Part shown: positions 1 to 6,142 of the stretch, one piece after another
How the letters are laid out: each line of letters opens with the position of its first letter
Numbering within the stretch: position 1 is the stretch's first letter
DNA from: Hyphomicrobiales bacterium
GTDB taxonomy: Bacteria > Pseudomonadota > Alphaproteobacteria > Rhizobiales > Aestuariivirgaceae
DNA: 9,650 nt
Assembly: GCA_027067085.1 (NCBI GenBank)
Contig: JAMOMM010000324.1
Coordinates: forward strand, 1-9,650
Direction of reading: 5' to 3'
Notes under the pieces: model-generated
What the model was told of the DNA's origin: nothing
Databases searched by the model: none
What the model saw: only the letters and a program-made list of their open reading frames with translations
Translations under genes and position numbers: made by a program

Positions 1-1164
1 AACAACTGCCATTTGCATACCCAAACAAATGCCAAAATATGGCACGTTATGTTCACGCGCAAATGTTGCCGCTTTTATCTTGCCTTCTACGCCGCGCTCG
101 CCAAACCCACCAGGCACCAATATGCCATCTACTTTGTCTAGGAATGGTGTTGGGTCTTCTTTTTCAAAGATTTGAGCTTCAATCCATTGCAGGTTGACTT
201 TAACTTTGTTGGCAATACCGCCATGAACCAACGCTTCCATCAAGGATTTGTAAGCATCAAGCAACTCGGTATACTTGCCGACAACAGCAATTGTCACTTC
301 GCCTTCTGGGTTGGCAATGCGGTTTGAAATTTCTTCCCATACAGCCATGTCTAATTCAGGGGCATCTTTTATACCAAACGCAGCCAAGACTTCATTATCA
401 AGCCCTTCGTTGTGATACGCCATTGGAACATCGTAGATAGACTTAACATCAAGCGCTTGAATAACAGCGCTTGAGCGCAAATTACAAAACAGTGCAATTT
501 TGCGGCGTTCGTTTTGTGGGATTTCGCGATCTGCACGACATAGTAAAATGTCAGGCTGAATGCCGATGGAGCGGAGCTCTTTAACCGAGTGTTGTGTTGG
601 TTTGGTTTTCAACTCGCCTGCTGTTGGAATATACGGCAATAGCGTCAGGTGAATATAAATCACATCGCCGCGCGGTAAATCATTGCCGACTTGACGAATG
701 GCTTCAAAAAACGGCAAGGCTTCAATATCGCCCACAGTTCCACCAATTTCGCACAGCACAAAGTCATAGTCATCATTGCCATCAAGAATGAACTCTTTCA
801 GCGCATTGGTAACATGGGGAATGACTTGAACGGTGGCGCCTAAAAAGTCGCCACGACGTTCTTTTGCAATGATCTCTTGATACAAACGACCCGTTGTAAT
901 GTTGTCTGACTGCTCTGCCGAGCGGCCAGTATAACGTTCGTAATGACCTAAATCGAGATCGGTTTCGGCCCCATCATCGGTTACAAAAACTTCGCCGTGT
1001 TGATAGGGAGACATAGTGCCGGGATCAACATTCAAATATGGATCAAGCTTTTTTAAACGTACCTTGTAACCACGTGCTTGTAGCAACGCGCCAAGAGCCG
1101 CTGAGCCTAAACCTTTTCCGAGTGATGAAACCACACCGCCTGTTATAAAAATATATCGCGCCAT
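1..1164 (-). CDS. pyrG: CTP synthase (glutamine-hydrolysing), 3' end cut by window edge
   Basis: Makes CTP from UTP, ATP and glutamine in the cytosol, the last step of de novo pyrimidine nucleotide synthesis. The 388 codons present read without interruption from ATG at 1164 to the window edge. The N-terminal amidoligase domain (about residues 1-266) starts MARYIFITGGVVSSLGKG, with the ATP-binding glycine loop, and carries LDPYLNVDPGTMSPYQHGEV (40-59), GAETDLDLGHYER (65-77) and CEIGGTVGDIE (138-148). The class I glutamine amidotransferase domain begins near 290; PGGFGERG is at 351-358 and the nucleophile elbow GICLGMQ at 378-384, with Cys380 as the expected catalytic residue. The family is usually about 540 residues, so roughly 155 C-terminal residues, including the catalytic His and Glu, lie outside the window. 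The start matches the conserved family N-terminus, although no clear Shine-Dalgarno precedes it. The gene lies 113 bases downstream of secG on the same strand, behind a strongly structured leader. Confidence 0.98.
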   Translation of the reverse strand, partial: MARYIFITGGVVSSLGKGLGSAALGALLQARGYKVRLKKLDPYLNVDPGTMSPYQHGEVFVTDDGAETDLDLGHYERYTGRSAEQSDNITTGRLYQEIIAKERRGDFLGATVQVIPHVTNALKEFILDGNDDYDFVLCEIGGTVGDIEALPFFEAIRQVGNDLPRGDVIYIHLTLLPYIPTAGELKTKPTQHSVKELRSIGIQPDILLCRADREIPQNERRKIALFCNLRSSAVIQALDVKSIYDVPMAYHNEGLDNEVLAAFGIKDAPELDMAVWEEISNRIANPEGEVTIAVVGKYTELLDAYKSLMEALVHGGIANKVKVNLQWIEAQIFEKEDPTPFLDKVDGILVPGGFGERGVEGKIKAATFAREHNVPYFGICLGMQMAVV

Positions 1165-1185
1165 GGGATTTATGGATTAAACGGA

Positions 1186-1262
1186 GTCGGGTAATTTGGG
1201 AAGCAATAGTTTGTAGTTTACCACAACCTTTTTCAAAAAGGTTGTGGTAACGCCTACCCGAC
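1186..1262 (-). promoter_or_regulatory. Possible structured RNA leader of pyrG (nested inverted repeats)
   Basis: An outer pair, GTCGGGTA at 1186-1193 and TACCCGAC at 1255-1262, is exactly complementary and encloses the 33-base palindrome. In the minus-strand transcript the outer stem would close a domain holding the long hairpin on its 5' side and about 24 unpaired bases on its 3' side, ending 21 bases before the pyrG ATG. An eight-base match in a gap this size could arise by chance, so the nested fold is tentative. No known pyrG control motif (such as a run of G at a transcript start) is visible here. Confidence 0.3.
1218..1250 (-). repeat. Perfect 33-base inverted repeat in the secG-pyrG gap
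   Basis: The plus strand reads TTACCACAACCTTTTT, a single C, then AAAAAGGTTGTGGTAA: two 16-base arms that are exact reverse complements. As RNA from either strand this folds into a long hairpin whose top is U-A pairs and whose base is GC-containing. It starts 27 bases after the secG stop and ends 53 bases before the pyrG start. Neither side has a U-tract directly after the stem, so it is not a textbook intrinsic terminator for secG. It could stabilise the secG transcript end, terminate in another way, act as an RNA element in the pyrG leader, or be one copy of a dispersed palindromic repeat. The symmetry is directly visible; the function is inference. Confidence 0.9.
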
Positions 1263-1277
1263 ATCGTCAATCACTGA

Positions 1278-1634
1278 CTAGTTTGTTGGAACTGTTGGTT
1301 TTGTTGGATCTTTCTTTGGACCCAAGTCAGGCAATTGAACGCCAGGTTTTTTATCGCCAGTTGCACCAGGAACAGAATCAAACACAGATGTTGGTGCAGC
1401 TTTACGCGCTGACATGATTGTTAGCGTGAGTGAGGTTACAAAAAAACACGCTGCAAGCACTGCTGTTGTACGTGTTAGTGCGCTGCCAGCACCGCGGGCA
1501 GAAAACATTCCGCCACCGCCGCCGCCGCCACCTCCACCAATGCCTAATGCGCCGCCTTCAGATCTTTGTAAAAGAACAGAACCGATCAAACCAAGTGCAA
1601 TTAACAGGTGGATAACGAGGATGAATTCAACCAT
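1278..1634 (-). CDS. secG: Protein-export membrane protein SecG
   Basis: Small integral membrane subunit of the SecYEG translocon; it assists SecA-driven export of unfolded proteins. The 118-residue protein has the family's two-helix plan: hydrophobic segment about 3-22 (EFILVIHLLIALGLIGSVLL), the conserved QRSEGGALGIG loop, then FSARG.GSALTRTTA (44-58), a second hydrophobic segment about 57-75, and a hydrophilic proline/lysine-rich tail. The loop between the helices has ten consecutive glycines before Met43, longer than in the SecG proteins I can recall. The ATG at 1634 is chosen because it gives the full first helix; AGGAG at 1651-1647 lies 12 bases upstream, rather far, with a small stem between. 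The gene lies downstream of tpiA on the same strand, separated by a terminator-like hairpin, and upstream of pyrG. This tpiA-secG-pyrG order is, from memory, common in alphaproteobacteria. Confidence 0.95.
   Translation of the reverse strand: MVEFILVIHLLIALGLIGSVLLQRSEGGALGIGGGGGGGGGGMFSARGAGSALTRTTAVLAACFFVTSLTLTIMSARKAAPTSVFDSVPGATGDKKPGVQLPDLGPKKDPTKPTVPTN
1509..1538 (-). repeat. GGN codon run encoding ten glycines in SecG
   Basis: Read on the minus strand, 1538 to 1509 is ten glycine codons in a row (GGT, GGA and GGC mixed, including four consecutive GGC). It sits in the loop joining the two SecG membrane helices. The GGC stretch is a short trinucleotide repeat that could change length by slippage in whole-codon steps without a frameshift. 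The plus strand of this stretch reads as polyproline, which explains a spurious open frame there. Confidence 0.9.
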
Positions 1635-1636
1635 TT

Positions 1637-1651
1637 GCCCACAGGGCTCCT
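1637..1651 (-). promoter_or_regulatory. secG ribosome binding site with an intervening mini-hairpin
   Basis: AGGAG occupies 1651-1647 on the minus strand, 12 bases before the secG ATG, longer than the usual 5-9. The intervening GCCC-TGT-GGGC (1647-1637) can form a 4-bp GC stem with a 3-base loop; folding it would bring the Shine-Dalgarno close to the start codon. Its outermost G is shared with the AGGAG. Sequence and spacing are seen; the folding effect is inference. Confidence 0.5.
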
Positions 1652-1706
1652 AAAAAATGAGATATGTGAGACGCATTTAGCGCGATTAAGCCCAAAATGC
1701 AAATAA

Positions 1707-1732
1707 GGTTTTGAGGATTCACCCTCAAAACC
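1707..1732 (-). terminator. Hairpin terminator downstream of tpiA, possibly bidirectional
   Basis: GGTTTTGAGG (1707-1716) and CCTCAAAACC (1723-1732) are perfect 10-base arms around a 6-base loop, 29 bases after the tpiA stop. In the direction of tpiA transcription the stem is followed by TTATTTGCATTTT, which is T-rich but interrupted. On the plus strand it is followed after five bases by six T (1738-1743), so the better T-run faces the strand with no gene. It probably ends or weakens tpiA transcription before secG. Confidence 0.6.
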
Positions 1733-1761
1733 ATCACTTTTTTGCAATGTTGCGCTATTTA

Positions 1762-2517
1762 TTATTCGTAAGCGGCAATAATGCCAAGGAAATCGGCTGC
1801 TTTTAAGCTAGCACCACCAACAAGAGCGCCATTGACGTTATCAGCAGACATTAGCTCTTCAGCATTGTTCGGTTTAACTGAACCACCATATAAAATCGCA
1901 ATTTTATCAGCTTCTTGCCCAAGGGCCGCATTTAAACGTTTGCGAATGTGCGTGTGAACTTTTGCCACTTCTTTAACTGTTGGGGTTAGGCCAGAACCAA
2001 TCGCCCAAACAGGTTCATAAGCAATTACGGTGTTTTTGGCAGTTGTGCCCTCTGGTAATGAGCCTTTAATTTGGGCTGTCATTACGCGTAAAGTTTCTTT
2101 GTTTTCGTATTGAGCCAGTGTTTCACCAACACAAATAATGGCGGTTAAGCCGTTTGCATGGGCAGCGGCAGCTTTTGCGGCTACGTCTTTGTCGGTCTCG
2201 CCGTCATCGGCACGGCGCTCTGAGTGGCCAACGATAACTGCGGTTGCACCAGCGTTTTTTAGCATACCTGCAGAAATATGCCCCGTATGGGCACCGCTTT
2301 CACTTGCATGGCAATCTTGTCCGCCAATTTTGACTTTCGAGCCTTTAGCTACCTCTTTTGCTTCACTAAGAAGTGTTGCAGGTGGGCAAATCATTACGTT
2401 GCACTTTACCTTTTTATCTTTTAATTTTGAGGCAAGCGTACGGATTTCTTTTAATGAAGCGCGTGTGCCGTTCATTTTCCAATTGCCTGCTACAAGTGCC
2501 TTAGGTGATTTCGCCAT
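1762..2517 (-). CDS. tpiA: Triose-phosphate isomerase
   Basis: Interconverts dihydroxyacetone phosphate and glyceraldehyde 3-phosphate in glycolysis and gluconeogenesis; a cytosolic (beta/alpha)8 barrel, normally a homodimer. The 251-residue protein is full length for the family. Visible active-site elements are GNWKMNG (11-17; Asn12 and Lys14), IVGHSERR (95-102; electrophilic His98), AYEPVWAIGSG (166-176; catalytic base Glu168 followed by the phosphate-gripping loop 6), YGGSVKPNN (210-218) and LVGGASLK (232-239). The ATG at 2517 is supported by AAGGG (2530-2526 on this strand) eight bases upstream and by the usual short N-terminus before GNWKMNG. The gene is divergent from the ppiD-like gene and followed by a hairpin before secG. 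A weak minus-strand -10-like TATAGT lies at 2555-2550, without a convincing -35. Nothing is broken or unusual. Confidence 0.98.
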   Translation of the reverse strand: MAKSPKALVAGNWKMNGTRASLKEIRTLASKLKDKKVKCNVMICPPATLLSEAKEVAKGSKVKIGGQDCHASESGAHTGHISAGMLKNAGATAVIVGHSERRADDGETDKDVAAKAAAAHANGLTAIICVGETLAQYENKETLRVMTAQIKGSLPEGTTAKNTVIAYEPVWAIGSGLTPTVKEVAKVHTHIRKRLNAALGQEADKIAILYGGSVKPNNAEELMSADNVNGALVGGASLKAADFLGIIAAYE

Positions 2518-2531
2518 CAGATTTTCCCTTT

Positions 2532-2617
2532 AATTGGTGCCCATAAACTACTATATAAATTCCACATATGTTGACATTGGTTATCAGACCTTTATCAGTT
2601 TGCGAATGGCACCAATT
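2532..2617. repeat. 10-base inverted repeat flanking the tpiA/ppiD divergent promoter region
   Basis: AATTGGTGCC at 2532-2541 and GGCACCAATT at 2608-2617 are perfect reverse complements 66 bases apart, symmetric about position 2574-2575, where the candidate plus-strand -35 lies. A 10-base match of this kind is not expected often in a region of about 170 bases. It could be a pair of half-sites for a regulator that loops the DNA or serves both promoters. No regulator is identified and the role is inference. Confidence 0.5.
2571..2598 (+). promoter_or_regulatory. Candidate sigma70-type promoter for the ppiD-like gene
   Basis: TTGACA at 2571-2576 is a perfect -35 consensus. With a 16-base spacer it is followed by TATCAG at 2593-2598, a 4/6 match to TATAAT. 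A start near 2605 would give an mRNA leader of about 86 bases before the ATG at 2691. The 7-mer TTATCAG occurs twice, at 2581-2587 and 2592-2598, one helical turn (11 bases) apart, the second overlapping the -10. That arrangement would suit a regulator site but may be chance. Confidence 0.4.
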
Positions 2618-2690
2618 GCAGCAGGTAAAACAAGTGCTTAATTTTGGCTAAATATTTGGCCGTAACAAGAACAACAGGATTACAAGATTT

Positions 2691-4577
2691 ATGCTTACGT
2701 GGATTAGAGGCGCAACAGGCGGAATTATTGTTAAAGCTTTTTTGGTTTTGCTTGCAGGTAGTTTTGCCGTATGGGGCGTTGCCGATGTATTTAACGGTTC
2801 TAACGACCAGACTTTGGCCAAAGTTGGCGAACGTGAAATTGGAGCGCAAGAGTTCCGTAACGTATTTGATCGGCAAATCCGTCAACGTTCTAATCGGAAC
2901 CAACAAGCATTAACCACCGCCCAAGCGCGCCAACTCGGTTTAGACCGTCAAATATTAGGCGATTTAATACGTTCCAGTGCTTTGGATGAGCAAGCACGTA
3001 AGCTTAAAATGTCATTGTCGCCTGCATTTGTGGCCGCACAAATTGCCCAAAACCCCGCTTATCAAGGGTCAGATGGCAAATTTAGTGCTTCAGCATTGCG
3101 CTATCGCCTCCAAAACGCGCAAATTTCTGAAGGGGAATTTGTAGCAAATGAGAAAAGTAACTTGATTCGCTCTGCTATAACGGGTGCGATTACAGATGGT
3201 TTGAACGCGCCAAACGAAATGGTTGAGTTGGTTTCTCGCCAATTTAATGCAAAGCGTGATGTCAAATATATCGTTCTTTCTGGCGACAAAATCAAAATCA
3301 CTCAACCGACAGATAAGCAGGTCGAAACGTTTTATAAAGAAAACCCAAATCGTTTTAGTATTTCAGCGCGCCGTGTTTTTGAATTAATCATCATTGATGC
3401 GTTAAGCCTTGGTAAGAACGAGAAAATTACTGATGAACGCATTACGCAGCTTTATAACCAACAAAAATCTAGATTTGGCAAAGCTGAAAGTCGGACAATT
3501 GAACAAATTCCATTTGCAAACGTTGCTGATGCAAAAGCTGCACTAGAGAAAATTAAAGGCGGGGCTTCATTTGAAGCGATCTCTAAAGAGCGTGGCCAAA
3601 CCGATACAGACCGCTTGCTTGGTACTTTTAGCAAAGGCAATGTTCCAGATGCAAGCATTCGGGATGTGGCCTTTGCCCTAAAACAAGGTGCTGTATCTGA
3701 GCCCATTAAAGGTGCACTTTCAACCTTCCTTATTAGAGTGACTAAAATCAGCCCTGAGAGTTTCAAAACTATTGCAGAGGTGCGCCCTGAACTTGTTGAA
3801 ACTTTACAAAGACTTGCGGGTCGTGAAAAAGTGCTGGCAATTCGTGATAAAGTTGAAGATGAGCGTGGCGCTGGCACAGCGTTTAAAGAAATTGCAAAAG
3901 AACTTGGTCTTGAATACAAACTTCTTCCTGCTACTGACCGCGTCGGACGGGATGCCAACGGCAACCAAATTGAAGGTATCACCGATTGGGGCAAAATTCT
4001 AAAAACGGGTTACAACACGGAAGTTGGACTTGAGATTGATCCTATTTCAACTATTGGTGACGGTTATACGTGGTTGAACGTCAAAGAAGTCATTCCTTCT
4101 CACACCGAAAAATTTGCTGATGCAAAAGAAAAAGCTAAAACCTTGTGGATTGCGAACGAAAAACGCAAAGCCTTGACCAAGAAAGCTTTGGAAATTCAAA
4201 AAACCCTTGAAGGTGGCAAGACGCTAGAAGAAATTGCTGCGGCTGAAGGTGTTGAAGTTCAGTCGAAACTTGGTATCGATAGACGCACAACCAGTGCAGA
4301 TTTTGATAGTGCTGCTGTTCAAGCCGTGTTTAAAGTTGCACCTGACGGGTACGCAACGGCACTTTCAAACGATGGAAAAACGGCGTTAGTGATTAAATCT
4401 TCACCAGTGCTTTTGCCACCTTTTGATATAAAGTCAGCTGAATCAATTGCGTTGAAAAAGCAGCTTGATACATTGATCGCAAACGATGTGTTTTCTGCCT
4501 ATATGGTTGATTTGCAAAAATCGATTGGCGTGCAAATAAATGAAGGCGCTTGGTCAAGAGTGTTCCAAACGAATTAA
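2691..4577 (+). CDS. ppiD: PpiD/SurA-type membrane-anchored periplasmic folding factor (parvulin-like)
   Basis: Inner-membrane-anchored periplasmic chaperone of the PpiD family, acting on newly exported proteins as they leave the Sec translocon. The 628-residue protein has a short positive N-terminus and one membrane helix (about 12-33, IIVKAFLVLLAGSFAVWGVA), with no signal cleavage site evident. Next comes a SurA_N-like helical region (about 40-190) and a parvulin-like domain (about 265-355) with KIKGGASFEAISKE, LGTFSKG and the GAVSEPIKGALSTFLIRV end strand. A lysine-rich helical C-terminal region completes it. The HIL-type histidine expected at the start of active parvulins is absent: that strand reads SRTIEQIPF. 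As in E. coli PpiD, the domain may bind substrate without isomerase activity. The ATG at 2691 has AGGA 11 bases upstream and gives the family's MLxxIRxxxxG start. It is divergent from tpiA and 42 bases before trpE. The symbol is by family; orthology to E. coli ppiD is not proven. Confidence 0.85.
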   Translation: MLTWIRGATGGIIVKAFLVLLAGSFAVWGVADVFNGSNDQTLAKVGEREIGAQEFRNVFDRQIRQRSNRNQQALTTAQARQLGLDRQILGDLIRSSALDEQARKLKMSLSPAFVAAQIAQNPAYQGSDGKFSASALRYRLQNAQISEGEFVANEKSNLIRSAITGAITDGLNAPNEMVELVSRQFNAKRDVKYIVLSGDKIKITQPTDKQVETFYKENPNRFSISARRVFELIIIDALSLGKNEKITDERITQLYNQQKSRFGKAESRTIEQIPFANVADAKAALEKIKGGASFEAISKERGQTDTDRLLGTFSKGNVPDASIRDVAFALKQGAVSEPIKGALSTFLIRVTKISPESFKTIAEVRPELVETLQRLAGREKVLAIRDKVEDERGAGTAFKEIAKELGLEYKLLPATDRVGRDANGNQIEGITDWGKILKTGYNTEVGLEIDPISTIGDGYTWLNVKEVIPSHTEKFADAKEKAKTLWIANEKRKALTKKALEIQKTLEGGKTLEEIAAAEGVEVQSKLGIDRRTTSADFDSAAVQAVFKVAPDGYATALSNDGKTALVIKSSPVLLPPFDIKSAESIALKKQLDTLIANDVFSAYMVDLQKSIGVQINEGAWSRVFQTN

Positions 4578-4619
4578 CTCAAACCCTTTGACTTCATTTA
4601 AACAGAACAGATAAATCCA

Positions 4620-6140
4620 ATGTCGATACTTCCTGACTTTAAAGATTTTTCCAAAACTTACGACCAAGGCAAGCCACAAGCGGTGTTTACCCGCCTTGTG
4701 GCTGATTTAGAAACGCCTGTTTCTGCGATGCTCAAAGTGGGGCAAAGTTCGCGCTACAGCTTTTTGCTTGAATCTGTTGAAGGCGGCGCTGTTCGTGGAC
4801 GCTATTCATTCTTTGGCCTTGACCCTGATTTGATTTTAAAAATTCAAGGCGATCAAGCCAGTGTTAATCGCAATGCCGTTTTAGACCCTGACAATGGTTT
4901 CGAATCCATGAGCGAAGCACCGCTTGATGCGTTGCGTGCCATCAATGCTGAAACTGAGATCGATCTTCCTGAGGAATTGCCACCAATGGCCGCTGGCCTG
5001 TTTGGTTATATGGGTTATGACACAGTTCGGTTGATGGAAAACCTGCCTAATCAAAACCCTGACAAATTGGGTTTGCCTGATGGTTTGTTTATTCGCCCTA
5101 CTGTGATGGGTATTTTTGATGCCGTCCGTGATGAAGTGACAATAGTTGCCCCGATTTACCCAAAGGCCAATGTTTCAGCAAAAGCTGCATATGAAACAGC
5201 GTGCGACCGTCTTGATATGGTGGTTGATCGGCTTGAAACGCCTTTGGACCCACGTATTCATCAATCAAGCGATACGCCTACATTACAAGCCCCTGTATCT
5301 AACACCTCGCCTGATGATTACATGGCGATTGTTGAAAAGGTAAAAGAATACATTGGCGCGGGCGATGTGTTTCAAACGGTTGTATCGCAACGCTTTGAAA
5401 CTGAATTTCCTTTGCCACCCTTTGCTTTATATCGGGCATTGCGGCGGGTGAACCCCTCACCTTTCTTGTATTATCTAAACTATGACGGGTTCTCGATCAT
5501 TGGATCAAGTCCTGAAATTTTGGTACGGGTTCGTGATGGACGGGTTTCTATCCGCCCGATTGCTGGTACACGGCCACGCGGCGCAACGCCTTCGGCCGAT
5601 AAAGCTTATGCCGATGAATTGTTAGCGGATCCAAAAGAATTGGCTGAGCACTTAATGCTGCTTGACCTTGGCCGCAATGATGTTGGTCGTGTTGCAAAAA
5701 TTGGCTCGGTTGAAGTTACTGATAAGTTCATTTTAGAGTTTTACAGCCAAGTCATGCACATCGTTTCGAACGTTGAAGGCGACCTTGACCCCAAATTTGA
5801 TGCTATTGACGCGCTTGAAGCTGGCTTTCCAGCTGGCACCGTTTCAGGTGCGCCAAAAGTGCGGGCCATGGAAATTATTGATGAGCTTGAGAAAGAAAAA
5901 CGTGGACCATATGCTGGTTGCGTCGGGTATTTTTCAGCCAATGGTGACATGGATACCTGCATTGTTTTGCGTACGGCAATTGTTAAAGACGGTAAAATGT
6001 ATGTGCAGGCTGGTGCTGGTGTGGTTGCTGACAGTGTGCCACAAAGTGAGCATGAAGAATGCATCAACAAAGCCAAAGCATTGTTTAAAGCAGCCGAAGA
6101 AGCCGTTCGTTTTGCTGGGCAATCAAGGCGTGGGCAATAG
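4620..6140 (+). CDS. trpE: Anthranilate synthase component I
   Basis: Converts chorismate plus ammonia (delivered by TrpG) to anthranilate, the committing step of tryptophan synthesis. The 506-residue protein has the N-terminal allosteric region with LLES at 49-52, the motif tied to feedback inhibition by tryptophan. The chorismate-binding domain shows GSSPE (295-299), IRPIAGTRPRG (311-321), LDLGRND (348-354), FPAGTVSGAPKVRAME (403-418), GPYAGCVGY (429-437) and QAGAGVVADSVPQSEHEE (463-480). It ends before any glutaminase domain, so it is the stand-alone form, not the TrpE(G) fusion known in several Rhizobiales. The start is the only ATG giving the normal N-terminus, yet I see no Shine-Dalgarno before it. 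The 42-base gap after the ppiD-like gene holds no Trp-rich leader peptide, so ribosome-mediated attenuation at this spot looks unlikely. Two bases separate it from trpG. Confidence 0.97.
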   Translation: MSILPDFKDFSKTYDQGKPQAVFTRLVADLETPVSAMLKVGQSSRYSFLLESVEGGAVRGRYSFFGLDPDLILKIQGDQASVNRNAVLDPDNGFESMSEAPLDALRAINAETEIDLPEELPPMAAGLFGYMGYDTVRLMENLPNQNPDKLGLPDGLFIRPTVMGIFDAVRDEVTIVAPIYPKANVSAKAAYETACDRLDMVVDRLETPLDPRIHQSSDTPTLQAPVSNTSPDDYMAIVEKVKEYIGAGDVFQTVVSQRFETEFPLPPFALYRALRRVNPSPFLYYLNYDGFSIIGSSPEILVRVRDGRVSIRPIAGTRPRGATPSADKAYADELLADPKELAEHLMLLDLGRNDVGRVAKIGSVEVTDKFILEFYSQVMHIVSNVEGDLDPKFDAIDALEAGFPAGTVSGAPKVRAMEIIDELEKEKRGPYAGCVGYFSANGDMDTCIVLRTAIVKDGKMYVQAGAGVVADSVPQSEHEECINKAKALFKAAEEAVRFAGQSRRGQ

Positions 6141-6142
6141 TT

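Noticed and set aside
1414..1653. Plus-strand open frames with a polyproline run opposite secG
   Set aside because: The polyproline is the complement of the SecG glycine codons; the minus-strand frame has two membrane helices and family motifs, so the plus frames are shadows.
1674..1702. Possible minus-strand promoter for secG, TTGCAT - 17 bases - TAAATG
   Set aside because: Matches are only 4/6 and 3/6, which is within chance for AT-rich intergenic DNA.
2138..2533. 131-codon plus-strand frame opposite tpiA
   Set aside because: It is entirely antisense to a complete, well conserved tpiA, with no recognisable protein features.
2646..2661. Near-palindrome GGCTAAATATTTGGCC in the ppiD leader
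   Set aside because: It has no loop for an RNA hairpin, one mismatched pair, and nothing tying it to a known operator; too weak to call.
3452..3994. 180-codon minus-strand frame inside the ppiD-like gene
   Set aside because: Serine/alanine-rich antisense translation with no domain, and no flanking genes on that strand; a codon-bias shadow.
4588..4615. Possible promoter TTGACT - 16 bases - GATAAA just before trpE, suggesting a leaderless trpE mRNA
   Set aside because: The expected start would fall at about 4621-4624, just inside the trpE start codon, so it would not give a normal trpE message; the -10 is also only 4/6.
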